From positions 169,250 to 233,249 of the forward strand of contig NZ_JAALLT010000001.1 in NCBI RefSeq assembly GCF_011059145.1: DNA of 64,000 bases. The letters are read 5' to 3'. Positions 35,947 through 44,130 of the stretch are shown here, piece after piece. How positions within the stretch are numbered: position 1 is the first letter of the stretch; each line of letters opens with the position of its first letter. The notes under the pieces were generated by a model that did no database searches, was not told where the DNA came from, and saw only the letters and a program-made list of their open reading frames with translations. This DNA is from Halalkalibaculum roseum. GTDB taxonomy: Bacteria > Bacteroidota > Rhodothermia > Balneolales > Balneolaceae. The translations under genes and the position numbers were made by a program.

Positions 35947-37350
35947 ATGTCAAACTATAAGTTTTTCGATCAGGTAAACAAAGCATTTGATAAAGCAGCC
36001 CAGTACTCACGTTTTGATGCGGGCTTGCTGAGCCAAATTAAAATTTGCAACAGCGTTTATCGCTTCAGCTTCCCACTTAAAAAGGATAACGGCGATATTG
36101 AAGTACTGCATGGATGGCGTGTGGAGCATAGTCATCATAAGGTCCCAACGAAGGGTGGTATTCGATTCAGCATGTCGGTCAATGAAGACGAAACGATGGC
36201 GCTCGCCGCACTGATGACCTATAAGTGTGCAGTAGTAGACGTACCTTTTGGTGGCGCCAAAGGAGGCATCAGGATTGATAAGAACAATTACTCTCAAGAT
36301 GAACTGGAGCGTATCACCCGCCGCTATACCTTCGAGCTTATTAAAAAAGGATTTATAGGTCCGGGACTGGATGTACCTGCTCCCGACTACGGAACCGGGG
36401 CTCGGGAGATGGGATGGATCCTCGATACCTACCGGCAGCTTAATTCAGAGCTCAATAGTGAGGCTTGTGTAACCGGCAAACCCATTCCGATGGGCGGGAT
36501 TCGAGGCAGAACGGAAGCAACCGGACGGGGCGTCTACTTTGGGGTACGCGAAGCCTGTAAGGATAAGGAAGATATGAAGGATCTGGGCTTGGAGCCCGGA
36601 CTGGAAGGCAAAACGTTTGTAGTACAGGGACTTGGTAATGTGGGCTACCACGCAGCCAAATATCTCATAGAAGGAGGAGCCAAACTGATCGGGGTTGCCG
36701 AATACGAAGGATCAATTTACGACAAGAACGGTATCGACCTGGAAAAGCTAATGGAGTTTCGAAAGGATACAGGCTCTATCATCGGTTTTGGGAATACCAA
36801 AGAGATGGAAGACCGCGGTGCGGTGCTCGAAGCCGAATGTGATATCCTTGTGCCCGCTGCTCTTGAAAATCAGATCAACAGCGATAATATGGAGAACATC
36901 CAAGCCAAGATCATCGCAGAAGCGGCTAACGGTCCGACGACCACCGAAGCACACGACTACCTCAAAAAACGCGGGGCACTGCTGATTCCGGATAACTACC
37001 TCAACGCCGGCGGTGTGACGGTTTCATATTTCGAATGGCTCAAAAATCTTTCCCACGTCCGTTTCGGTAGGATGGAAAAACGTGCGGAAGCTACCAGCTA
37101 CCGCAAAATTCTGGGTGTGATTGAGAATATCTCTGATCGCACCTTTACCGAAGAAGAACTGGAAAAACTAGCCAGCGGTTCGGGAGAATATGAGCTAGTG
37201 GATTCCGGACTTGAAGAGACGATGATTGTTGCCTACCAGCAAATCAATGAGCTGCGCAAAAAACACGATATTGACTTGCGGACGGCTGCATTTCTCAATG
37301 CCATTGAAAAGGTAGGCGCCATCTATGAACAGATGGGTATCTTCCCATGA
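35947..37350 (+). CDS. Glutamate dehydrogenase (Glu/Leu/Phe/Val family)
   Basis: A 467-residue enzyme. Glutamate-binding and catalytic lysines are seen at Lys69 (PTKGGIRFS), Lys93 (TYKCAVVDVPFGG) and Lys105 (GAKGGI); the Rossmann motif is VQGLGNVGYHAAKYL. Interconverts glutamate and 2-oxoglutarate plus ammonia with NAD(P). The C-terminus is somewhat longer than in short hexameric GDHs. Monocistronic with its own terminator. Cofactor preference not resolved by eye. Confidence 0.93.
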   Translation: MSNYKFFDQVNKAFDKAAQYSRFDAGLLSQIKICNSVYRFSFPLKKDNGDIEVLHGWRVEHSHHKVPTKGGIRFSMSVNEDETMALAALMTYKCAVVDVPFGGAKGGIRIDKNNYSQDELERITRRYTFELIKKGFIGPGLDVPAPDYGTGAREMGWILDTYRQLNSELNSEACVTGKPIPMGGIRGRTEATGRGVYFGVREACKDKEDMKDLGLEPGLEGKTFVVQGLGNVGYHAAKYLIEGGAKLIGVAEYEGSIYDKNGIDLEKLMEFRKDTGSIIGFGNTKEMEDRGAVLEAECDILVPAALENQINSDNMENIQAKIIAEAANGPTTTEAHDYLKKRGALLIPDNYLNAGGVTVSYFEWLKNLSHVRFGRMEKRAEATSYRKILGVIENISDRTFTEEELEKLASGSGEYELVDSGLEETMIVAYQQINELRKKHDIDLRTAAFLNAIEKVGAIYEQMGIFP

Positions 37351-37359
37351 TCTTTATTA

Positions 37360-37397
37360 AAAAAACCCCAGCCTGAAATGGACCGGGGTTTTTTCTT
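37360..37397 (+). terminator. Rho-independent terminator after glutamate dehydrogenase
   Basis: AAAAAACCCC (37360-37369) / GGGGTTTTTT (37385-37394), 15-base loop with extra partial pairing; ends in a T-run. Confidence 0.85.
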
Positions 37398-37494
37398 TAC
37401 AGAAATATCCATAACTATTCAGGGGTAACTTTGTGAGCCTGAAAGTAATCGATAGAATACAGATTATACTACGTAACATTTAGCTGCAGGTTTC

Positions 37495-37584
37495 ATGGCT
37501 TCTTTCTATATAATGATGTTTCTGGTACCCTTCCTTATCATCGCTTTGAGCATCGGTTTAGCTCTTAATACCAAACTAAAATAA
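37495..37584 (+). CDS. 29-residue single-span membrane peptide beside symporter
   Basis: ATG at 37495, stop at 37582-37584. The product is one hydrophobic helix (FYIMMFLVPFLIIALSIGLA) with a short polar end NTKLK. The stop is six bases before the GTG of the sodium:solute symporter gene, so the two are almost surely co-translated. Tiny accessory peptides are known beside some SSS and NSS transporters, where they are needed for stable expression or activity. That role here is inference, but size, topology and position fit well. Confidence 0.65.
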   Translation: MASFYIMMFLVPFLIIALSIGLALNTKLK

Positions 37585-37590
37585 CTCTCA

Positions 37591-39081
37591 GTGGATGAAA
37601 CCCAGGTCATATCCTTAGCGGTTGACGAGTATGCTGTCTGGGCATTTGTGGGATATCTTCTTCTCTTGATAGGTATCGGTATCTACTCTTCGCGCTTTTC
37701 ATCTGAGGGAATCAGTGAGTTTTTTATCGGTGGCAGGAAGATGAGTCGTTTCGTGGTAGCGCTCTCTGCGGTGGTTTCAGGTCGCAGCGCCTGGCTGCTT
37801 CTCGGTGTCACCGGAATGGCCTATGCCCAGGGTGCCTCGGCTGTGTGGGCGGTAATAGGCTATATCGTGGTAGAGCTGTTTTTATTTCTATACTATGCCC
37901 GTCGCCTGCGTAATTTTTCTGAAACATATGACTGCATCACCATACCGGACTTCTTCGCCGAGCGGTTCAACGACAAGACCGGTTCCCTGCGCATACTGCT
38001 GGTTGTGGTGTTTCTTATCTTTATGGTAAGCTATGTTTCCGCCCAGTTTGTGGCCGGCGGTAAGGCTTTTGCCTCCAGTTTTCATATCGATCAGTCTACC
38101 GGAATTATTCTTTCTGCCGTTATCATTCTTGCTTATACGGTTCTGGGTGGATTTTTGGCAGTGAGTCTTACCGATATGTTCCAGGCTATTTTTATGATTT
38201 TTGCGCTGGTGATTCTGCCCTTTATCGCCATTGCCGATGCCGGCGGTTTACCGGCAGTACTTTCCCAGCTCACCGATATGGATGCCTCCCTGGTGGATCC
38301 TTTTGCCCTTTCGTTTGGGGCACTGGTAGGATTTTTAGGTATAGGACTCGGCTCGCCCGGCAACCCGCATATTCTTACCCGTTATATGTCTATTGATGAT
38401 GTGAATCAATTGCGGTGGACTGCAGTGGTGGGTACCACCTGGAATGTTGTTATGGCCTGGGGTGCCATCTTTATCGGGCTGGCCGGACGCGTCTATTTCC
38501 CGGAAGCAGATCTGTTGCCTGCCTCCGATACCGAGAACCTGTATCCTGTTCTGGCGCAGCAGCACCTGCACCCGGTTATTTTCGGAGTGGTGGTGGCCTC
38601 CATATTTGCGGCGATCATGTCGACAGCAGATTCCCAGCTTCTGGTGGCGGCTTCAGCCGTAGTACGCGATATCTACGACCGTATCCTAAACAAGGGTAAG
38701 GAGATCCCCCAACAGAAACTGGTGCGTTACAGCCGTCTCGTCGTGCTGTTGCTTGTGGTTGTGGCCCTTGCTTTCGGATTACTGGCGCAGGAGCTGGTCT
38801 TCTGGCTCGTTCTATTTGCCTGGGCGGGATTAGGTGCGGCTATAGGTCCTACTTCCATCCTGGCGCTCTATTGGAAGGGAACAACTAAAGCCGGGGTCAT
38901 CGCCGGATTATTAACGGGCACCTTTGTGACGATTATATGGTACTATATCCCGGTGCTTAAAAACAATTTATATGAACTGATTCCTGCATTCATCTTAAGC
39001 CTCCTTGCTACCTGGCTGGTGAGCCTCTACACCCAAAAGCCTAATAATATTGAAGAGGTCTTCATCGAACTCGAAAAATGA
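37591..39081 (+). CDS. Sodium:solute symporter (proline symporter-like)
   Basis: A 496-residue SSS-family inner-membrane protein with about 13 helices. PutP-like features are SEFFIGGRKMSRFVVALSAV, SGRSAWLLLGVTGMAY near helix 2, YDCITIPDFFAERF, and AAIMSTADSQLLVAASAVVR (sodium site region of helix 8). Start is GTG six bases after the small membrane peptide; no better ATG precedes it. Probably imports proline or a similar compatible solute with Na+. Substrate is by resemblance only. Confidence 0.9.
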   Translation: MDETQVISLAVDEYAVWAFVGYLLLLIGIGIYSSRFSSEGISEFFIGGRKMSRFVVALSAVVSGRSAWLLLGVTGMAYAQGASAVWAVIGYIVVELFLFLYYARRLRNFSETYDCITIPDFFAERFNDKTGSLRILLVVVFLIFMVSYVSAQFVAGGKAFASSFHIDQSTGIILSAVIILAYTVLGGFLAVSLTDMFQAIFMIFALVILPFIAIADAGGLPAVLSQLTDMDASLVDPFALSFGALVGFLGIGLGSPGNPHILTRYMSIDDVNQLRWTAVVGTTWNVVMAWGAIFIGLAGRVYFPEADLLPASDTENLYPVLAQQHLHPVIFGVVVASIFAAIMSTADSQLLVAASAVVRDIYDRILNKGKEIPQQKLVRYSRLVVLLLVVVALAFGLLAQELVFWLVLFAWAGLGAAIGPTSILALYWKGTTKAGVIAGLLTGTFVTIIWYYIPVLKNNLYELIPAFILSLLATWLVSLYTQKPNNIEEVFIELEK

Positions 39082-39087
39082 TTTTTT

Positions 39088-39150
39088 ACCACTAAGACAC
39101 AAAGACTCTGTGTAACTCTGTGGCATCTTTGTGTGCCTCTGTGATACAGC
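39088..39150. repeat. Composite dispersed repeat after symporter
   Basis: Begins ACCACTAAGACACAAAGACT and continues CTCTGTGTAACTCTGTGGCA, joining the CACTAAGACAC and CTCTGTG families in one place. Immediately follows the symporter stop. Confidence 0.6.
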
Positions 39151-39238
39151 CTCAACTCAAGCCCAATTTTTATTTCTGTTCTTTCTTTCCAACCATTACA
39201 TTAAGAACCAATGACTTAACTAACGGGGGATACCAACT

Positions 39239-41101
39239 GTGACTTCATTACTATCAAAGAAAGACCGGGAAAAGTGGCACGCAGGGAATCATCATCATAT
39301 CTACGAAAAGCTGGGTGCTCATATTACCGATAAAGGAGTCCGTTTTGCCGTCTGGGCACCACATGCCCACAGCGTCAGCGTGGTCGGACCGTTTAACCAC
39401 TGGGACGGCCGTGAAAATCCCATGGAAAAAGACGAGGAAACCGGCATCTGGTCGACCGAAATTGAGGGCGTAAAACACTGGTCCCTATATAAGTATGAGC
39501 TGAAAACCGGTCCGGATTCGCCTCCTTTTCTCAAATCCGATCCCTACGCATTTTATTCCGAGTTGCGTCCCAAGACAGCTTCCATCGTGTATGAACTGGA
39601 AGGTTTTGACTGGGAAGATGATGAGTGGTTAGAGAATCGTCAGGGTCTTCAGAGCTTTGACAAACCCATGTCAATATACGAGGTGCATATCGGATCGTGG
39701 AGGCTCAAGGGCTGGCAGAACAGCGAATATCTCAGTTATAAGGAACTGGCCGGCGAACTCATCCCCTATGTAAAGGATATGGGCTTTACGCACATTGAGT
39801 TGATGCCGGTATCAGAATATCCCTATGATGCTTCGTGGGGATACCAGGTAACCGGTTACTATGCCCCCACCAGCCGTTATGGCGAGCCCAAGGAGTTCAT
39901 GTACTTTATCAATGAGTGCCACAAGGCAGGAATCGGGGTGATACTCGATTGGGTGCCCGGGCACTTTCCCAAAGACGAGCAGGCACTGCAAATGTTTGAC
40001 GGTCAGGCGCTCTATGAACATGAGCACCCGTTTCGAAGGGAGCAGAAAGACTGGGGGACCCATGTTTTTGATTACAGCAAGCCGGGTGTGCGCAATTTCC
40101 TGATTTCCAACGCGGCCTTCTGGAGTGAAAAGTTTCATATCGACGGATTGCGTGTCGATGCGGTAGCCTCCATGCTCTATCTCGATTATTCCAAGAGTCA
40201 CGGAGAGTGGCTGCCCAACCAGTACGGAGGCAATGAAAATATTGAAGCTATTGAATTCCTCAAGGAGTTCAACCGGGTGATGCAGGATGAGTATCCCGGC
40301 GTGCTCACTATAGCAGAGGAATCCACATCATGGGCAGGGGTTACAGACTCTACCGAGAATGGCGGACTGGGTTTTGACTACAAGTGGAACATGGGCTGGA
40401 TGAATGACACGCTCAGCTATATGGAGATGAATGTGAAGGGCAGGTACCGTAATCCGCGAAAAATCACCTTTCCTATGGTTTACGCCATGAATGAGCAGTT
40501 TGTACTGCCACTATCCCACGACGAGGTGGTGCACTTGAAGAAACCTCTTGCTTACAAGGCTCCCGGACAACATGAACAGCAGTTCGCCAACCTGCGGCTG
40601 TTATTCAGCTATATGATGGGTTTCCCGGGTAAAAAGCTGCTTTTTATGGGCGGTGAGTTCGGCCAAACCAGCGAGTGGTCTGAGGACCGTCAGCTCGACT
40701 GGCACCTGCTGAAGTACAAACCGCATGAGGGCATGCAGCGCCTGGTATCTGACCTACTGGATATTTATAACAGAGAAGGTTCCCTTTATGAGCAGGAGAA
40801 CAACTACCAGAGCTTTGAATGGATACACATGGGTGAAGAACATCCCGGGCTTTTCTCCTTCCTGCGCAAGGCCAAAGATTCTCAAAACCACATCTTTTTT
40901 ATTCTGAATTTTTCCGATTCGGAGATCTTCGATTATTCTCCGGGTCCGTTTGAAGGCATGCGCTACGAATTGCTGGTCAACACCGATTCGGAATACTACG
41001 GGGGCAACAACCGGGGCTCCCTGAGCGAACCAGCTAAAGATTATCGGCAGGTATGCGGTCTTGCACCCTTCTCTGCGTTGGTTTTAAAATCAATTTATTA
41101 G
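39239..41101 (+). CDS. glgB: 1,4-alpha-glucan branching enzyme
   Basis: A 620-residue GlgB (GH13). CBM48-type domain (about 20-120; GVRFAVWAPHAHSVSVVGPF NHWDGR), TIM barrel with nucleophile Asp307 (GLRVDAVASML), acid/base Glu360 (LTIAEESTSWAG) and LPLSHDEVVH, then a C-terminal beta domain. Makes alpha-1,6 branches in glycogen. Slightly short of E. coli GlgB because it lacks the extra N-terminal module. The start is a GTG; GGGGGA lies upstream at a workable distance. Glycogen-related GT5-like gene lies 1 kb downstream. Confidence 0.95.
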   Translation: MTSLLSKKDREKWHAGNHHHIYEKLGAHITDKGVRFAVWAPHAHSVSVVGPFNHWDGRENPMEKDEETGIWSTEIEGVKHWSLYKYELKTGPDSPPFLKSDPYAFYSELRPKTASIVYELEGFDWEDDEWLENRQGLQSFDKPMSIYEVHIGSWRLKGWQNSEYLSYKELAGELIPYVKDMGFTHIELMPVSEYPYDASWGYQVTGYYAPTSRYGEPKEFMYFINECHKAGIGVILDWVPGHFPKDEQALQMFDGQALYEHEHPFRREQKDWGTHVFDYSKPGVRNFLISNAAFWSEKFHIDGLRVDAVASMLYLDYSKSHGEWLPNQYGGNENIEAIEFLKEFNRVMQDEYPGVLTIAEESTSWAGVTDSTENGGLGFDYKWNMGWMNDTLSYMEMNVKGRYRNPRKITFPMVYAMNEQFVLPLSHDEVVHLKKPLAYKAPGQHEQQFANLRLLFSYMMGFPGKKLLFMGGEFGQTSEWSEDRQLDWHLLKYKPHEGMQRLVSDLLDIYNREGSLYEQENNYQSFEWIHMGEEHPGLFSFLRKAKDSQNHIFFILNFSDSEIFDYSPGPFEGMRYELLVNTDSEYYGGNNRGSLSEPAKDYRQVCGLAPFSALVLKSIY

Positions 41102-41168
41102 CAGGGGAACATTATCGGGTTTAGAATAATAAAATTAGGCCAAGCTTTATTAACAAGGTTCGATTTAG

Positions 41169-41176
41169 TATCTTTG
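41169..41176 (+). promoter_or_regulatory. Possible Bacteroidota-type -7 box (TATCTTTG)
   Basis: TATCTTTG matches the TAnnTTTG consensus and lies 30 bases before the ComA-like gene. A clear -33 TTG at standard spacing is not seen. Confidence 0.4.
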
Positions 41177-41206
41177 ACCGTTTAATTTGTCAAAATAAGT
41201 TTCTAA

Positions 41207-42025
41207 ATGGCTTTTAAGCTCAATCATCTTCCCAAACGTACTGAAAAACCCAGAGAAAAAGGCATGACGCTGGTCCTTGATAAAGGTTTAAGTGTCAGGC
41301 AAGTGGAAGATATTTGTGAGTCCAGCTCGGGATATATGGACATTGTTAAGCTGGGATGGGGAACCAGCTATGTAACGCAGAATCTTGAAGACAAGCTCGC
41401 CGTCTATGCCAACGCCAATATCCCGGTATATTTCGGTGGTACACTATTCGAAGCTTATGTGTTGCGCGACCAGCTCGATGCCTATATGAAGCTGCTCGAT
41501 CGCTTCAACATCCGGCATGCCGAAGTATCAAACGGAACCATCTGGCTTTCCGACAAGCGCAAAATTGAGATCATCAGTGAAATGAGCAAACATTTCACTA
41601 TCCTTTCCGAGATCGGCAGTAAAAATCCAAATGACATCATTCCGCCCTACAAATGGGTCAAAATGATTCAGAACGAACTCGAAGCCGGTGCCTGGAAGAT
41701 TATCTGTGAGGCACGCGAAAGCGGTACCGTAGGGGTTTTCAGACCCAACGGCGAAGTTCGCTCCGGATTGATCGATGAGATAGCCGACCAGATCTCCGTA
41801 GACAATCTTATTTTCGAGACACCGCAAAAAGAACAGCAAGTTTGGTTTATCAAGAAATTTGGAAGTAACGTAAATCTCGGAAATGTACAGCCTACCGAAG
41901 TAATCCCTGTCGAAACCTTACGACTTGGTCTCAGAAGTGACACCTTGTTCGATTTCTATTCCTTCGACGATGGGGAAATGGACCAGCTTTATGCCGATAA
42001 AGACGAAGAAGAGTCCGAAGAGTAA
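41207..42025 (+). CDS. Phosphosulfolactate synthase-like (ComA family) protein
   Basis: A 272-residue TIM-barrel protein of the ComA family: GMTLVLDKGLSVRQVEDICE, YMDIVKLGWGTSYV, PVYFGGTLFEAYVLR, EVSNGTIWLS, and EIGSKNP. In methanogens ComA adds sulfite to phosphoenolpyruvate, the first step to coenzyme M; in Bacillus the homologue helps make sulfolactate. ComB and ComC partners are not in the window. Sits between glgB and the GT5-like gene, a metabolic context that does not explain it. Ends in an acidic tail (DEEESEE). Confidence 0.88.
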   Translation: MAFKLNHLPKRTEKPREKGMTLVLDKGLSVRQVEDICESSSGYMDIVKLGWGTSYVTQNLEDKLAVYANANIPVYFGGTLFEAYVLRDQLDAYMKLLDRFNIRHAEVSNGTIWLSDKRKIEIISEMSKHFTILSEIGSKNPNDIIPPYKWVKMIQNELEAGAWKIICEARESGTVGVFRPNGEVRSGLIDEIADQISVDNLIFETPQKEQQVWFIKKFGSNVNLGNVQPTEVIPVETLRLGLRSDTLFDFYSFDDGEMDQLYADKDEEESEE

Positions 42026-42059
42026 AAAATAATTTTAACGAAGTAATTCTGAACTATTT

Positions 42060-42875
42060 ATGAAAGTTTTATACGCTGCTGCCGAAATATCTCCATTCGC
42101 CCGTATGACCAACACCGCGGATCTCCTGCGTTTTTTGCCGGCCTCTTTACAGGATAAAGGCTATGAAATACGAATACTATTGCCCAAGTATGGTACCATA
42201 AACGACCGTAGGAATAGGTTACATGAAGTGATCAGGCTTTCGGGTATCGAGGTGGAAGTAGGCGATAAAGTAGAGGAGATGGGCATCAAAGTCGCCAGCA
42301 TTCCCAATGCCAAGCTGCAGGTATACTTTCTGGATAATGATACCTATTTCAAAAGAAAGTCCCTTTTTACCAAGCCGGACTCCAATGAGCACTACGAAGA
42401 TAACGACGAGCGAATTGTTTTCTACAATAAAGGGGTGCTTGAAACAGTTATGAAGCTTGGTTGGAAACCGGATATCATCCATTGCCACGATTGGCCTTCC
42501 GGATTGATTCCGTTTCTGGTAAAGCAGTCTTATAAGGATGTGGATTTGTTTAAGGAGACCGAGTTGGTCTACAATATCCACCACCCTGAAAATTTCGGCA
42601 TTTTTGATGAAAGCATACTGGATTTAATTTCAGTACCCGATTCTGTTGACCGTTCCGAGCTGGTAAATGACGGTAAGGTGGATCTTCGACACCTCGGCAT
42701 GCTTTTCAGTGATCATGTTGTTACCGGGAACCAGATTAAAGATCAACTGGATGACGAACTGAAGGGGCTGGGTATTGAAGCAACCAGAATACAGGGTTCT
42801 CCTGAAATGGTATCCGACAAGTTCGCCGACTATTATGAAGAGATAGCCGGTGTTGATGAAGATGAAGAAGAATAA
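42060..42875 (+). CDS. GT5-like glycogen synthase N-terminal domain protein
   Basis: A 271-residue protein matching only the N-terminal Rossmann domain of glycogen/starch synthase: MKVLYAAAEISPFARMTN, GYEIRILLPKYG, KPDIIHCHDWPSGLIPFLVK, VYNIHHPENFGIF. The C-terminal nucleotide-sugar-binding domain is absent, and the KTGGL loop that binds ADP-glucose is replaced by RMTNTADL. Thus not a normal synthase; it may be regulatory, a half-enzyme or bind glycogen. No second half follows: the next gene is a lipoprotein. Short GT5-only proteins of this type also occur in Bacteroidota. Confidence 0.85.
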   Translation: MKVLYAAAEISPFARMTNTADLLRFLPASLQDKGYEIRILLPKYGTINDRRNRLHEVIRLSGIEVEVGDKVEEMGIKVASIPNAKLQVYFLDNDTYFKRKSLFTKPDSNEHYEDNDERIVFYNKGVLETVMKLGWKPDIIHCHDWPSGLIPFLVKQSYKDVDLFKETELVYNIHHPENFGIFDESILDLISVPDSVDRSELVNDGKVDLRHLGMLFSDHVVTGNQIKDQLDDELKGLGIEATRIQGSPEMVSDKFADYYEEIAGVDEDEEE

Positions 42876-42915
42876 TAATTTTTAAATATAGAGTGGTTCC
42901 ACGTTGCAGGATTTA

Positions 42916-44130
42916 ATGAGTGTTGCACGAAATAATGCAGCTGCCTTTTGCCTTTTCTTTTTAGTTTCAGTCTCCGGTCTTATACTGTCAGCTTGCGAAA
43001 GCCCCGGTTCTGTCGGCGGATCTTTTACAGATCCCGGGACAGAGCTTAAGGATACGGCTTTTGCTGTGACCGGTGTTGAGACCGAATCATACACAACCTA
43101 TTCGGGAAGGCTTAATTTTTTCTCCGCCGGGCAGTTTAACGACCCGCTTTTCGGAAATCTAAATGCCCAATCTTATATCAAGCCATCACTGCCGGGGCTG
43201 ACCTCAGATACCCTGAGGAGTGATTTGCAAATGAATCTCCGGCTAATACTGGATGATAACTCTCTTTATGGCGACACGCTCTCAACGGCTGATTTTGATC
43301 TAGTTGAAATTGATCAGATCTGGCGCGGAAGGGCTGTTGAGCTCTATGATGATATTGATCTCTCACAGAACCTGGTTGGATCATTTTCAGTAGATGAAGC
43401 CACTGATTCCGTGGATGTTCCCCTGGCCTCTGAATGGGTTCAGCGATATCGGGCCTATTATAATACGATAGGTGCCAACCGTGATTCGCTCTATTTGTAT
43501 GATTTCCATGGCCTTGCTCTGGTTCCAAGAAATGAATCAAAAATAATTCCCTTTAATCCGTCCCGAATTCGATTTGTGACAATAGAAAACGGTTCGGACA
43601 CCAGTAGCAGTATTACACCTTCACAGTGGGCCTACACGCTCGATCGGTCAAATGCCACTGATGCACCGACGGGCTCGTCCAAAGCAATAAGTACCTTTGA
43701 AGAAGTGCTTAAGTTTGATCTGGATTTGAGCCGGGAGGATCTGGGAACCGTTAACATTTCACGGGTGGAGCTGGTGTTCTATCAAAATAACCAAGCTCTG
43801 CAAAGTTCTATTTCCGGATCGGCGCGCAGACCGGCTGTAAACTCTGCCGGGCTCTACTTCAGCCGCCCGGAGGACATACCTGCATCACTATCGACGGCAT
43901 CTGCGTTATCCCGGGCATTCTATAATGAGACTGACGGATCATACCGATTCGACATTACCGGTTTTACCAACGGCGTACTGCTTGACGGAACTGATGATGA
44001 GCGCTCTTTTTATCTGACCTTGCAGTCTAATAACGGTATTCTGGGATCTAGTCTGCTCTATAATGAAGATGGACCCGAAGATAAGAGACCGAAAATTATT
44101 GTTACTTATATAAATACTAAAGACAATTAG
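42916..44130 (+). CDS. DUF4270-like outer-membrane lipoprotein
   Basis: About 404 residues from ATG 42916 (preceded by AGGATTTA; an in-frame TTG four codons earlier is less likely). Lipobox LILSAC (Cys27), then an extracellular beta-rich region with repeated phrases such as TYSGRLNFFSAGQFNDPLFG, YFSRPEDIPASLSTA and KRPKIIVTYI, the pattern of DUF4270/DNRLRE-like Bacteroidota surface proteins. Function unknown. Stop overlaps the next gene's GTG by one base, so it is coupled to the beta-barrel gene downstream. Confidence 0.7.
   Translation: MSVARNNAAAFCLFFLVSVSGLILSACESPGSVGGSFTDPGTELKDTAFAVTGVETESYTTYSGRLNFFSAGQFNDPLFGNLNAQSYIKPSLPGLTSDTLRSDLQMNLRLILDDNSLYGDTLSTADFDLVEIDQIWRGRAVELYDDIDLSQNLVGSFSVDEATDSVDVPLASEWVQRYRAYYNTIGANRDSLYLYDFHGLALVPRNESKIIPFNPSRIRFVTIENGSDTSSSITPSQWAYTLDRSNATDAPTGSSKAISTFEEVLKFDLDLSREDLGTVNISRVELVFYQNNQALQSSISGSARRPAVNSAGLYFSRPEDIPASLSTASALSRAFYNETDGSYRFDITGFTNGVLLDGTDDERSFYLTLQSNNGILGSSLLYNEDGPEDKRPKIIVTYINTKDN

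Noticed and set aside
42060-44130. Frameshifted full-length glycogen synthase
   Set aside because: The sequence after the GT5 domain is a lipoprotein gene with its own signal peptide; no remnant of the second glycosyltransferase domain is seen in any frame.
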